64,000 nucleotides of DNA from an uncultured Alphaproteobacteria bacterium (GCA_902596605.1 CACJUU010000008.1:1-64000), one strand, 5' to 3'. Positions 52,503 through 61,738 are shown, counted from the first letter of the stretch. Translations and numbers: made by a program. The notes: generated by a model from the sequence alone, not told the origin.

Positions 52503-53468
52503 ATGAATGTGGATTTAGTTAACACTAAAGTTTTACTTTTAGGGTATACAGGCTATATCGGCACAACACTTGCGAAAGTTCTGTTAGAAAAAAAAATTCA
52601 GCTTATTTGCCCAATACGAAACAAAAAGAATCTTGAGAAAAAGAAAAATATTGTTTTTGTAGATATCTCTCAAATTGAAAGTTTTCTCGAAACATTGAGC
52701 GTAAAACCAACTACTATTATTTCCTGTATTGCTTCAAGAAAAGGAGGCATTTCGGATTCATGGAATGTGGAATACTCTCTAAATAAATTCTTTTTGGATT
52801 TATCCAAAAGGGTAGGCATAAAGAGATTTATTCTTATATCTGCAATATGTGTTCAGAAGCCTAGTCTAGAATTTCAAAAGGCGAAATTAGCGTTTGAACA
52901 TCTTTTACAAAATTCAAGTCTTGAATATGAAATAATTAGACCCACAGCTTTTTTCAAAAGTCTCTCTGGACAGATTGATAGAGTTAAAAAAGGAAAAAGC
53001 TTTTTAATTTTTGGTAATGGCCAATTAACATCTTGCAAGCCTATCTCCGCACGTGACTTAAGCAAATTCATCATCCCGCTTGTTACCAGGAGGCAGTCTG
53101 AGAACAAAATTCATATAATAGGTGGCCCAGGCCCACCCATCTCCCCTAAACGCCAAGCTGAGTTATTATTTGAGCTATGCAAAAAAGAAAAAAAAATTAC
53201 TCACATATCTCCTAAGCTTTTCCTTGTGATCACCTATGCTCTCATCCCCTTATCAATAGTCTCAAAAAAAATACGAGATTTAAGGGAATTCCTTAAGATT
53301 GCTTATTACTACGCGACGGAGTCTATGTTATTCTGGGATGAAAAAATTGGTTCTTATAGCTCCAATAAAACACCAGAATACGGTAATGAATCGTTAGAAG
53401 AATATTACAAAAAAATACTTAAGAACGATGTGGTTTATAAAGAATTAAAGGATCAAAAACTATTTTAG
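52503..53468 (+). CDS. bciA: BciA-type divinyl (proto)chlorophyllide 8-vinyl reductase-like NAD(P)-binding protein
   Basis: A 321-residue SDR-type protein. The dinucleotide motif is GYTGYIG (14-20). SCIASRKGGISDSW, LISAICVQKPSLEFQKAKLAFE, IIRPTAFFKSLSGQ and TSCKPISARDLSKFI, then YYATESMLFWD and PEYGNESLEEYY, all follow Chlorobaculum BciA along its length, as I recall it. That enzyme reduces the C8 vinyl group in (bacterio)chlorophyll synthesis. No other pigment gene is in the window, so this may be a stray bch gene of a phototroph or a relative with another substrate. The GMC gene overlaps its end by 7 nt in the ATT-start model. Confidence 0.75.
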   Translation: MNVDLVNTKVLLLGYTGYIGTTLAKVLLEKKIQLICPIRNKKNLEKKKNIVFVDISQIESFLETLSVKPTTIISCIASRKGGISDSWNVEYSLNKFFLDLSKRVGIKRFILISAICVQKPSLEFQKAKLAFEHLLQNSSLEYEIIRPTAFFKSLSGQIDRVKKGKSFLIFGNGQLTSCKPISARDLSKFIIPLVTRRQSENKIHIIGGPGPPISPKRQAELLFELCKKEKKITHISPKLFLVITYALIPLSIVSKKIRDLREFLKIAYYYATESMLFWDEKIGSYSSNKTPEYGNESLEEYYKKILKNDVVYKELKDQKLF

Positions 53469-55117
53469 ATAAAAATATTAATCATTTTGCTGGCGACTTT
53501 GACTACATTGTTGTGGGTGCGGGCTCTTCTGGTTCTGCAATAGCATACAGATTAGCGCAAGAAAACAATATGAAAGTACTATTAATTGAATATGGGGGAC
53601 AAAACAGATCGGTATTTATAGATATGCCAGCGGCTCTATCCTACCCTATGAATTTGGAAAAATATAACTGGGGTTACAGAGCAGAACCAGAACCAAACTT
53701 ATATGGAAGATCATTAATCTGTCCGAGAGGGAAAGGTTTAGGTGGATCATCTTCAATCAATGGAATGATTTATGTACGAGGTCATCCTCAAGATTTCGAT
53801 AATTGGAGCACTAAAGGGGCCTTAAGTTGGTCATTTGCAGATGTTCTTCCTTACTTCAAAAAAATGGAGTGTTGTGAAAGTCGACAATCAGCTTGGAGAG
53901 GAAAAAATGGCCCTATCCGTATAAAAACTGCAGAACAAAAAAACGTATTGCATAAAGTTTTTTCAGATGCAGCTATACAATGTGGTTACTCTTTTACTGA
54001 AGATTATAATGGCTATAAGCAAGAAGGCATTGGAGCTGCAGAAATGACCGTATATAAAGGCAAGAGATGGTCTACTGCCCAAGGCTATTTGAAAAATATA
54101 ACAAAACAAAAAAACATTTGCATAAAGACTTCATGTTTAGTTGATAAGCTATTGTTTTTAAATAATAAATGCAATGGAATCATTTTTAAAAGAAAATCTG
54201 AAACTTTTTCTGCGCAATGTAAAAGAGGTGTCATATTAGCCGCTGGTCCCATTGGCAATCCCTGTATTTTACAGAGATCTGGAATAGGAGATTTAAAACA
54301 TATTGCGGGCATTGGTATAAAACCTTTTCTGGATTTAAAAGGTGTTGGAAATAATTTACAGGATCATCTTGAGTTATATTTTCAAGTGAAATGCACTCAA
54401 CCCGTTACTCTTTTTAGAAATACTAGCTTATTTTCAAAAGCTAAAATTTTCTTACAATGGTATATGTTCAAAAAAGGGTTAGGAATATCAAATCAATTTG
54501 AAACTCTTGGCTTTCTTAAAACAGATAGACAACAAAAGTACCCTAACCTGCAGTATCACTTTTTACCTCTAGCAATAAATTATGACGGATCATCACCACA
54601 CAGAGGGGATGGCTTTCAGTTCCATGTAGGAACAATGCGGTCAAAATCTAGGGGATTTGTTGCCATTAAGAATGCAGATCCACAAAACTCTCCTACTATA
54701 AAGTTTAACTATCTTAGTCACTCTGATGACCTAAAGGATTTTCGAAATGCAATTAGAATAACAAGAAATATTCTAAGTCAGCCTGCTTTTAAAGATTATG
54801 CGGGCGAAGAAATTCAACCGAAGGCAACGTTGAAGTCGAATAGCGAGCTGGATGAATTCATAAAGTTGAGCGTTGAGTCAGCGTTTCACCCTTGCGGCAC
54901 CTGCAAAATGGGGGATCCTGCTGATAAAGAAACGGTTGTGACCCCCGAATGCAAAGTAAATGGTGTAGAAAATCTTTTTTGTGCAGATTCTTCAATTTTT
55001 CCTTCGATAACAAATGGCAACCTCAACGCCCCGAGCATTATGGTAGGCGAAAAAGCAGTAGACCATATTTTGAATAAGCCTATATTACCAAAGGAGAATT
55101 TAGTTCCTTATAACTAG
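53462..55117 (+). CDS. GMC-family FAD oxidoreductase (choline/alcohol dehydrogenase-like); apparent ATT start
   Basis: GMC oxidoreductase of about 551 residues. The first canonical start is GTG 53513, which would begin at MGAGSSG and lose the first strand of the FAD Rossmann fold. The frame is open upstream to a stop at 53438 and encodes FDYIVVGAGSSG, but holds no ATG, GTG or TTG. The ATT at 53462 has AAAGGA 9 nt before it and is chosen (inference). Other signatures: GRGKGLGGSSSINGMIYVRG, GPIGNPCILQRSGIG and the catalytic HPCGTCKMG with NAPSIMVGEKAVD. It would oxidise an alcohol such as choline, isethionate (IseJ is a GMC protein) or 3-hydroxypropionate (DddA is one); the neighbourhood suits all three. 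Confidence 0.82.
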   Translation: MLDKNINHFAGDFDYIVVGAGSSGSAIAYRLAQENNMKVLLIEYGGQNRSVFIDMPAALSYPMNLEKYNWGYRAEPEPNLYGRSLICPRGKGLGGSSSINGMIYVRGHPQDFDNWSTKGALSWSFADVLPYFKKMECCESRQSAWRGKNGPIRIKTAEQKNVLHKVFSDAAIQCGYSFTEDYNGYKQEGIGAAEMTVYKGKRWSTAQGYLKNITKQKNICIKTSCLVDKLLFLNNKCNGIIFKRKSETFSAQCKRGVILAAGPIGNPCILQRSGIGDLKHIAGIGIKPFLDLKGVGNNLQDHLELYFQVKCTQPVTLFRNTSLFSKAKIFLQWYMFKKGLGISNQFETLGFLKTDRQQKYPNLQYHFLPLAINYDGSSPHRGDGFQFHVGTMRSKSRGFVAIKNADPQNSPTIKFNYLSHSDDLKDFRNAIRITRNILSQPAFKDYAGEEIQPKATLKSNSELDEFIKLSVESAFHPCGTCKMGDPADKETVVTPECKVNGVENLFCADSSIFPSITNGNLNAPSIMVGEKAVDHILNKPILPKENLVPYN

Positions 55118-55179
55118 ACCCTCATGTACCATAAATATCGTCATATTGCTATAATCACCCTTCCCTACAAATTTTTTGG

Positions 55180-55569
55180 TCAGAGATAATTTAAAATATG
55201 TCCATCACCATCAATATATGTAAAGTTTTTCAGTTGATTATGTGGCACCCATTTAAACTCTGAATGAACATTTAGACTGATTTGACCAGATAATATAATT
55301 GCATAATAATAGTGGACATAAATATTTTTATCTGTCTTATTCAAGTCAATAGTTGCTATCATATTACCAACTTTGATATTCAGAGAAAGTTCTTCTTTAA
55401 TTTCCCTTTTCATAGCAGAAGTGAAAGTCTCGTTTTCTTCGACTTTTCCCCCTGGAAACTCCCATATCCCCTGGGAATTATCTTCAAAACTTCTGTTTGC
55501 GATAAGAAATAAATCATTTTTCTTAATCACTGCTGCAACTACATCAATGCTCGCTTTATGTATAGACAT
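55180..55569 (-). CDS. mutT: MutT-like Nudix hydrolase
   Basis: A 129-residue Nudix protein with a complete box, GGKVEENETFTSAMKREIKEEL (positions 41-62), which binds magnesium. The IWEFPGG stretch before it is that of MutT-type 8-oxo-dGTP pyrophosphatases. Normal length. It starts 2 nt after the MFS gene stop, so both are on one transcript. In many alphaproteobacteria mutT lies near argJ or secA; here the context gives no further clue. Confidence 0.85.
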   Translation of the reverse strand: MSIHKASIDVVAAVIKKNDLFLIANRSFEDNSQGIWEFPGGKVEENETFTSAMKREIKEELSLNIKVGNMIATIDLNKTDKNIYVHYYYAIILSGQISLNVHSEFKWVPHNQLKNFTYIDGDGHILNYL

Positions 55570-55571
55570 CT

Positions 55572-56750
55572 TTAAAACCTTGTTTTCATTTTAAAAATAA
55601 AGAGTAATGAAAAAAAAGGGCATGCTGACAAAGCTAACAAAAAAATAATTAAATTATTCATATTTTCGTGAAATATCCCTGATAAAAAAGGCGCACATGC
55701 CATCCCCAACGCAGTAGGAGCCCATATGTATCCTTTAACTCTCCCAATAACTTGTGGCTCAAAAAATAAATTTGGGACATATCCACCTGTTACTGTTAGC
55801 AAGCCATGACCCATACCAAAAAGAGCCATAGCGATAATACATACATAGAAGTTGGGTGTAAGTATTATGATTAATGATAACGGTACAATTGTGCTAGCTA
55901 CTAGGCCTGTAAATCTAGCATCAAGAAATGTGGCAAACTTCATCTCTAAAAAGCGACCTACTAGCTGAAACGGTCCATATACACTCGCTAATACTATTGC
56001 AATTGAAGGATCATTAAAATTTGAGTTAAAAAACTGAATTAATGACAGCGCAGTGGTAGAAAAAATTAAATATTCTGTAAACCCAAAAATCATCAAAACA
56101 ATAATTATGACTTTTTCTTTTTTAGACAATCTTAAGGGAACAAGATTTATAATTGGTTTTTTAGCCTCATTTTTCTTCTCTTCCTTTTTAAAGTTTAAAT
56201 TTATAAAAAAATATACCGCCATTAGAAATAAAGATAATGACAGAAGCAAAAATATTGAATCCAGCCCAAAATAGTTGCGTAAAAAACCGATAGTCAACCA
56301 ACAGACCGAACTTGCGATAGCGCCATAAAATGTGATTATGGTAATGTTCTTTCGTGAGTTTTGGTCATCTAGTTGAATTGCCGTGCTAAATGCTACGTTG
56401 TAAGTCGCTGAACTGAAACTTATTCCTATCAGCAGCATTGAAAACAAAAACCCTAATAAGTCCTCAGTAAAATACAGCGAGATAAATCCTATTGATCCGA
56501 CAAAGAGCCCAGTCGAAAGAACCTTCAACCCTCCAGATCTATCAATTAAATAACCAACATAACTGGAAATAAGTACATTTATAAACAAAGACAGACTGAC
56601 TATCATGGTAGTCGTCTCGAGGGACATCCCCAGTTTTTCAGCTAACTCTACTTTGATTTGCGCAAAAGAATAAAACATCGCACCATAGGCAACGATCTGA
56701 CTTATACCCAGACTATGTACTGGAACAATTCCTCCCAAGATACTTTTCAT
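55572..56750 (-). CDS. MFS transporter
   Basis: A 392-residue major facilitator with twelve hydrophobic segments in two halves joined by a Lys/Glu-rich loop near 190-205 (KKEEKKNEAKK). YLIDRSGGLKVLSTG is the loop 2-3 motif. The pattern suits the oxalate/formate or monocarboxylate group, which is a loose guess. Substrate unknown. Next gene downstream is mutT. Confidence 0.82.
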   Translation of the reverse strand: MKSILGGIVPVHSLGISQIVAYGAMFYSFAQIKVELAEKLGMSLETTTMIVSLSLFINVLISSYVGYLIDRSGGLKVLSTGLFVGSIGFISLYFTEDLLGFLFSMLLIGISFSSATYNVAFSTAIQLDDQNSRKNITIITFYGAIASSVCWLTIGFLRNYFGLDSIFLLLSLSLFLMAVYFFINLNFKKEEKKNEAKKPIINLVPLRLSKKEKVIIIVLMIFGFTEYLIFSTTALSLIQFFNSNFNDPSIAIVLASVYGPFQLVGRFLEMKFATFLDARFTGLVASTIVPLSLIIILTPNFYVCIIAMALFGMGHGLLTVTGGYVPNLFFEPQVIGRVKGYIWAPTALGMACAPFLSGIFHENMNNLIIFLLALSACPFFSLLFIFKMKTRF

Positions 56751-56768
56751 TCCTGTAACATTTTTAGT

Positions 56769-57182
56769 TTAGTTTTTCTTAGGGGGTCTTTTATCAAAGG
56801 AAGTTATATGTTCAGGAATATGATGATAGTCTTTGATATCACAAGTAAATATTGCGAAATCAGGAGAAAAGACTTCAGGTGTATCAAGAGTACCCACCTT
56901 AACAATAAATGAGCCTGGTCTCGAGGGACTAATGCTTCCAAAACCAGTTCCACACTTATCGCAAAAAAACCTCTTAACGGGTGTTTCTAGATCTTTTCTA
57001 GCGAAGACCGAGGGTTTTCCTTTTGTAAACTGGAAATCATCCTCTGAAAAAACCATAACAGTATTTGCATTTCCACCGGTTATATACTGGCACTCACGAC
57101 AGTGACATTGGAAACTAGCTTGCAATTCGCCTTTAATTTCATATTGAATATCACCACAATAGCATCTTCCACTAAGTTCCAT
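56769..57182 (-). CDS. GFA/CENP-V family zinc protein
   Basis: A 137-residue protein from the ATG 57182, with GAGGG 9 nt upstream; an ATG at 57203 has no ribosome site. Zinc-binding cysteines are in CYCGDIQY, CHCRECQ and CDKCGTGF, the full set for the glutathione-dependent formaldehyde-activating (GFA) fold. The family is now thought to bind glutathione adducts; many members are uncharacterised. Eighteen nt separate it from the MFS gene downstream, so they may be co-transcribed. Confidence 0.83.
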   Translation of the reverse strand: MELSGRCYCGDIQYEIKGELQASFQCHCRECQYITGGNANTVMVFSEDDFQFTKGKPSVFARKDLETPVKRFFCDKCGTGFGSISPSRPGSFIVKVGTLDTPEVFSPDFAIFTCDIKDYHHIPEHITSFDKRPPKKN

Positions 57183-57221
57183 TACGTACTTCCCTCTTTG
57201 CATTATAAGAGTTTAAGTTTA

Positions 57222-58553
57222 TCACTCTATAAAGGCTCTAGCAATAGCCCCTATTGAACAGTAAAAAACGTCTCTTTCCCAACCAGGAGAAAGAAACATG
57301 CCATTTGCTGTCGTACTCTCTGTAGGCACCCTTCCTTTTTCTTCGCCGGTAATTGTATCGAAAACGACAATATTGTCATAGCCGGTACGAAAGTCATTTA
57401 CCGCAATCTCTTTCGTGTCGCTGTACATCACCATTTGCATAGAAATTCTAGTAGGCTTTTCCCATAATTTCTTAAAACCCAGATCTTTTGAGTAATTTAA
57501 ACCCGCTAGCAAGCCATTTCCTGTGTCAAACGCTATCGCGACCTTATTAATGGGATCAAATGCTGGGGGGCTAAAAATGCTTCCTCTTTGTTTATCGAAA
57601 GGCTGTACAACCTCTAATTTCTTATCATTTTGTATATCAACTCGAAATAATTTTTGTGGCGATGATGATAACCCTTGGAAAACAGACCCTCTAGCTGGAA
57701 GGTCTTGACCAAATGGTCTTGTAGAAAATATAGTCACATTAGCTCTATTATCGCCATTATCTAAAAACCAACATCCGCCATCACTTATACAGCTATCCCA
57801 ACTAAAACTCTGCTCCTCATAATTCAGTGTTCTATATTTTGGCATCCAACTCTGATCTAATGTCAAGCTTGCTTTTTCGTATTTGTATCTAAAGAAAGTG
57901 TCTCGCCCTGGAACATATACCCATTGTGTTCCCTGTGTATCAATATCCATGGCTATTCTACCCATCGAGTTTTCATTAATGGCAACTTCATCTGCAACCT
58001 GATTAAGAAACTCTGGTTCTAAAATAACAAAATTTGACTTTGCATCCCATGCATGCTCGATATTTTTCATAACAAGGTTTCCATCTTTCATAATCAAGAA
58101 ACTGTTATATGCAGAATTTTGTGGTAATTTTTTTGAGGCCACAACTTTACAACCTGGATCAAGCTTATAACAATAATTTCCATTATTGAGATAGAGATAG
58201 CCATTTTCATGCACAACAACACCCCCACACCAAGTATGGCCTCCAGATGGCAAATTAGGTGAACGCGAGATACATTCTAGAGAATAAGGATCTATCTTTT
58301 CTAAAAAGCCATATTTTTCAGTAGAATTAATATGGTTGTTTCCCATCAAAAAAACTTCTCCGGGATCTCTAAGAACCATCATTACATTCCATTCACCATT
58401 TGCTCTAGTTTTCTGAGATAAATATTCGCTGTTGCTAATATTCAATCCAGGTGATCTAGGTATTTTTTGTCTTCTAGGACCGCCACATTCGGCGGGCCAC
58501 GGGCTATCATAGTATCCTTTTATTTTTTCATTTGAATCTAAATTTATGTGCAT
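57222..58553 (-). CDS. Uncharacterised protein with beta-propeller-like repeats
   Basis: A 443-residue protein without a signal peptide. Repeated beta-rich units with patterns such as GYLYLNNGNYCYKLDP, DGNLVMKN, WVYVPGRDTFFRY and VVFDTITGEEKGRV suggest a six- to eight-bladed propeller related to PQQ-like or SGL-type lactonase folds. Metal- or substrate-contact residues cannot be assigned. It starts directly after the stop of the acyl-CoA ligase gene (TAAATG), so the two act in one unit, perhaps on a common substrate. Confidence 0.6.
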   Translation of the reverse strand: MHINLDSNEKIKGYYDSPWPAECGGPRRQKIPRSPGLNISNSEYLSQKTRANGEWNVMMVLRDPGEVFLMGNNHINSTEKYGFLEKIDPYSLECISRSPNLPSGGHTWCGGVVVHENGYLYLNNGNYCYKLDPGCKVVASKKLPQNSAYNSFLIMKDGNLVMKNIEHAWDAKSNFVILEPEFLNQVADEVAINENSMGRIAMDIDTQGTQWVYVPGRDTFFRYKYEKASLTLDQSWMPKYRTLNYEEQSFSWDSCISDGGCWFLDNGDNRANVTIFSTRPFGQDLPARGSVFQGLSSSPQKLFRVDIQNDKKLEVVQPFDKQRGSIFSPPAFDPINKVAIAFDTGNGLLAGLNYSKDLGFKKLWEKPTRISMQMVMYSDTKEIAVNDFRTGYDNIVVFDTITGEEKGRVPTESTTANGMFLSPGWERDVFYCSIGAIARAFIE

Positions 58554-60095
58554 TTATTTACCAAGATATGCATATTTTTCACGCAAGACATGTTTTGTAA
58601 TCTTACCTCCAGCGTTTCGTGGCAAACTATCTACAACGTGGAATGTTTTTGGTATTTTGAAACCAGCTAATTGCGACCTCAAAGATGACCTCACCTCTAT
58701 CTCTGAAAAATTATCGTTATTAACGATGACTAGAGCTAAAACAGCTTCTCCCCACTTTGGGTCAGAAACGCCAATTACAGCACAATCGATAATGGATGGT
58801 TGCAACATCAAAGCATTTTCAACTTCTGCAGGATAAACATTTTCTCCACCCGTTATAATTAAATCTTTTATTCGATCTCTTATAAACAGATACCCCTCCT
58901 CATCAAGATACCCGGCATCTCCTGTGTAAAACCAACCATCTTTTATTGCCTCGTTATTTGCCCTTTCTCTATTAAAATAGCCATCCATAATTTGATCGGT
59001 GCGGCATATAATCTCTCCGATAGTATTGGTAGGAACTTCATTATTATCAGCATCAACTATTTTTATCTCTGAATTGCTGAAACATTTTCCACATGATTCT
59101 AGCCTTCTGTTTGCTTTTAATTCGCTTGGGTCCAAGGACATAAACATACCAGTTGTTTCGGTCATTCCATAGACATGAGTAAAATTTGAGTTTGGAAATA
59201 TTTTTTGCGCACGCTTTAACGTATCAACAGCCATTGGTGATGCACCAAAAACAATGTTTTTAACATTTTTAAGTACTTTGCTATTTTTTTCAGCAGCTAC
59301 AACTACCATCTGAATTACAGCTGGAACCATCAAGGTGGTTGCTACATTAAAATTCTCAATGATATCTAGAATCTTCTCAGGATCTATATCTACCAATAGA
59401 ATATTTTTACTCCCTGATGCAAGCCCAAAGAAAAGCCACGCACTTCCCGCTATATGAAAAAGTGGCATGCAAACAAGGTTTACGGCATTTGGATCAAACG
59501 GCCCTAATTTATCCATTCCATTCGTAATTAAAGACATAATTCCTTTTTGAGAAATCAAAGCACCTTTGGGGTTGCCTGTTGTTCCCGAAGTATACATTTG
59601 AAAAAGTGGTGTGTTGGCGTCCTTATTTGAATATAATGAAACATGTAATGCACCTGAACTTTTCGACTTTAATAATTTCCCTAGCTCACTTATCTCCACA
59701 GAAAGCTGTAAGTCAGTTTTGTCAGAATTAAGTTTTTCAACTAGTTCTTTAAATTCCTCACCAAAAATAATAAGTTTTGAACCAGAATCTTTGATTATGA
59801 ATTTTACTTCTTCATAGGCAAGCCTGAAATTTATTGGAACCATCACAAGTTCCAGTAAAGACGATGCATACATCACCTCTATGAATTCGGATGAATTTTT
59901 TGCTAAAAAAGCAATTCGGTCTCCAGACTTAATCTCACTTTCTTTTAAAAATTCAACAAGAGACGATACCTTTGATAATATATCGGTATTCTTATGGTCT
60001 GCATTATCTATAGATACCACAACCCTATCTGGATTTTTGTTAACATGAAAATCTAGAATATCGTGTACTTTGTTAAATTTCGTTATGCCTTCCAC
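58554..60095 (-). CDS. AMP-forming acyl-CoA synthetase
   Basis: A 513-residue adenylate-forming ligase. P-loop YTSGTTGNPKG, HVYGMTETTG, WFYTGD, and the hinge DRIKDLIITGGENVYPAEVE with the C-terminal NAGGKITKH lysine are complete. This hinge is the general fatty-acid/aryl-CoA ligase type. Substrate unknown. It precedes the propeller gene without a gap and follows the 106-residue unknown by 29 nt. Confidence 0.87.
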   Translation of the reverse strand: MEGITKFNKVHDILDFHVNKNPDRVVVSIDNADHKNTDILSKVSSLVEFLKESEIKSGDRIAFLAKNSSEFIEVMYASSLLELVMVPINFRLAYEEVKFIIKDSGSKLIIFGEEFKELVEKLNSDKTDLQLSVEISELGKLLKSKSSGALHVSLYSNKDANTPLFQMYTSGTTGNPKGALISQKGIMSLITNGMDKLGPFDPNAVNLVCMPLFHIAGSAWLFFGLASGSKNILLVDIDPEKILDIIENFNVATTLMVPAVIQMVVVAAEKNSKVLKNVKNIVFGASPMAVDTLKRAQKIFPNSNFTHVYGMTETTGMFMSLDPSELKANRRLESCGKCFSNSEIKIVDADNNEVPTNTIGEIICRTDQIMDGYFNRERANNEAIKDGWFYTGDAGYLDEEGYLFIRDRIKDLIITGGENVYPAEVENALMLQPSIIDCAVIGVSDPKWGEAVLALVIVNNDNFSEIEVRSSLRSQLAGFKIPKTFHVVDSLPRNAGGKITKHVLREKYAYLGK

Positions 60096-60124
60096 GGTCT
60101 ACCCAAGATTTATATTGAGCACAT

Positions 60125-60445
60125 TTAATTTACTGTAAGCTCGGTAGACGTAATTTCAGAGTCATAATTATAAACAAATATTCCTGAAAAATTGGTCTCT
60201 TTGTAAACAAAGGTGTCCTTTAATTCACTGAAAAAACCTGTCGAATGCTCTTCAAACTTTTTTAAATCGCCTCCAGATTCAAACTTTAGTGATATAGAAA
60301 CACTCCCACATTGACCGATAGAAATATTCAATGACCTAATATTGAAAGCTACTATTTTTTTTCCAAGATTTTCAGAGCAAAAAGTAGCTGCAACCTTTGC
60401 TTCGCTAAGGCCAGAAAATTTTAAATTGTATACTTTTGCATACAT
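60125..60445 (-). CDS. Small uncharacterised protein (106 aa)
   Basis: I do not recognise this family. The product is 106 residues, predicted soluble, alternating beta-rich segments (SIGQCGSVSISLKFE) with a helix near 60-80 (LKKFEEHSTGFFSELKD). It lies 4 nt after the GAF-domain gene and is probably made with it; the GAF protein's C-terminal extension and this protein may form a pair. Both ORF length and tight spacing favour a real gene. Confidence 0.6.
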   Translation of the reverse strand: MYAKVYNLKFSGLSEAKVAATFCSENLGKKIVAFNIRSLNISIGQCGSVSISLKFESGGDLKKFEEHSTGFFSELKDTFVYKETNFSGIFVYNYDSEITSTELTVN

Positions 60446-60449
60446 TGTT

Positions 60450-61271
60450 CTAGTTCAACTCCTTCATCATTTCATCTATCATTGTGCTCGCATCGTCCCC
60501 AGTTATTTTAACTTTTTTCATCAATCTTGCCTCAAGTCGCATTTCTCTCTGCAACTCAACTCCATCTGATGTCATTTGAACATCTCCTGAGATATCAAGC
60601 TGACATAATCCGACTGCTTCAAGAGGTTCTATACTTGAGCCGGATAATTTAAGGCCAGCTGACAACGATATAAAAGACTCAAAATCATCTATGGTTAATG
60701 ATTCATCGATCTTTTTGAACTTCCCTACAGCTTCTAACATATTCTGAGAAGTCATTTCTTTTTGCTCTGTTTTAACATCTAAGAGATGGGCAATGCTACT
60801 TGAAATCTTTTTAACTAAATCCACTTGATTTTTATCTAGGGATTTAGGCCCCTCTCTGTTTATCATACAAAGAGTTCCTAGTGCGTAGTTATCCTTATTG
60901 ATTACAGGAAATCCTGCATATCCCTGAGCTTTAGCTCTTGGATGATTTTTCCAAATCGGATCTGATGACACATCATGCATTAGTAGTGGCTCGGTATCTA
61001 AAAGAACATAAGAACAAACATTGTGCTCGGTCCGAAGACCTTTATCTCCTGGTTTTTTTTCTGATGGATCTCTTCCAGTAATTGCAATCGCGCACTGCAT
61101 TTCACCATCATACAGACTAAAAGTAGCATCAGAAAAACCTGTTATATCCTTAGCCAAATCACAATATACCTGGAATAACTCAGGGTTTGGGTTATCAATC
61201 AAACCAGTTTTAACAACTGCTTTGACTCTTTGCTCTTCATTCGATGGCCTTGGTGCCAATCCTACAGACAT
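60450..61271 (-). CDS. GAF-domain protein with C-terminal extension
   Basis: A 273-residue protein. A GAF domain occupies about 20-165: TGFSDATFSLYDGEMQCAIAITG, then VCSYVLLDTEPLLMHDVSSDP, GYAGFPVI and ALGTLCMINREGP. These are the patterns of GAF modules found with diguanylate cyclases and histidine kinases. No output domain follows; the last 100 residues are helical and of unknown fold. Probably a small-ligand sensor acting through a partner, perhaps the 106-residue protein encoded 4 nt downstream. Confidence 0.78.
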   Translation of the reverse strand: MSVGLAPRPSNEEQRVKAVVKTGLIDNPNPELFQVYCDLAKDITGFSDATFSLYDGEMQCAIAITGRDPSEKKPGDKGLRTEHNVCSYVLLDTEPLLMHDVSSDPIWKNHPRAKAQGYAGFPVINKDNYALGTLCMINREGPKSLDKNQVDLVKKISSSIAHLLDVKTEQKEMTSQNMLEAVGKFKKIDESLTIDDFESFISLSAGLKLSGSSIEPLEAVGLCQLDISGDVQMTSDGVELQREMRLEARLMKKVKITGDDASTMIDEMMKELN

Positions 61272-61398
61272 TTTTCTCTCCCTGTTAACAGTTCAAACTC
61301 TAAACTAAAACTAATTAATTTTAACCGCTTGATGAAGTAATCATATACAACGATGTTTTATAATACTAAATTATAACAAAAATGTGAAAGAGAAAACA

Positions 61399-61695
61399 AT
61401 GTCAAAAAAAATCTATCAGGTAGTTATCTATAAATCAATTTCTGACGAAGAAAAGCTAGCAAAATACGCTGCTTTGGCAGGTCCAGCAATTAAAGGAGCT
61501 GGAGGTAAATTTCTTGCTAGAGGAATTCCTGTTATGACAAAAGAAAGTGGTGAGAAAACGCGTACAGTTGTTTTGGAATGGGAAAGCTTAGAACACGCTG
61601 AAAGTGGCTATAATAGCGAAGGATACCAAGAAGCATTAAGAGCTTTGGACGGAGCAGCTATTCGTGAATTTAGGTATGTCGAGGCGGCAGAGTAG
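61399..61695 (+). CDS. DUF1330 family protein
   Basis: A 98-residue protein from the ATG 61399, behind an AAAGAGAAA purine stretch; a GTG at 61384 would add five residues. Ferredoxin-like fold of the dimeric alpha/beta-barrel type: YQVVIYKSISDEEKLAKYAALAGPAI, GGKFLARG, RTVVLEWESLEHAESGYNSEGYQEAL. Function of the family is not known; monooxygenase-like or isomerase roles are suggested for relatives. A single gene between divergently and co-oriented neighbours. Confidence 0.82.
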   Translation: MSKKIYQVVIYKSISDEEKLAKYAALAGPAIKGAGGKFLARGIPVMTKESGEKTRTVVLEWESLEHAESGYNSEGYQEALRALDGAAIREFRYVEAAE

Positions 61696-61738
61696 GTCAT
61701 TTTCTTAATCTATTATATAATGCAATTGTGATACGCAA

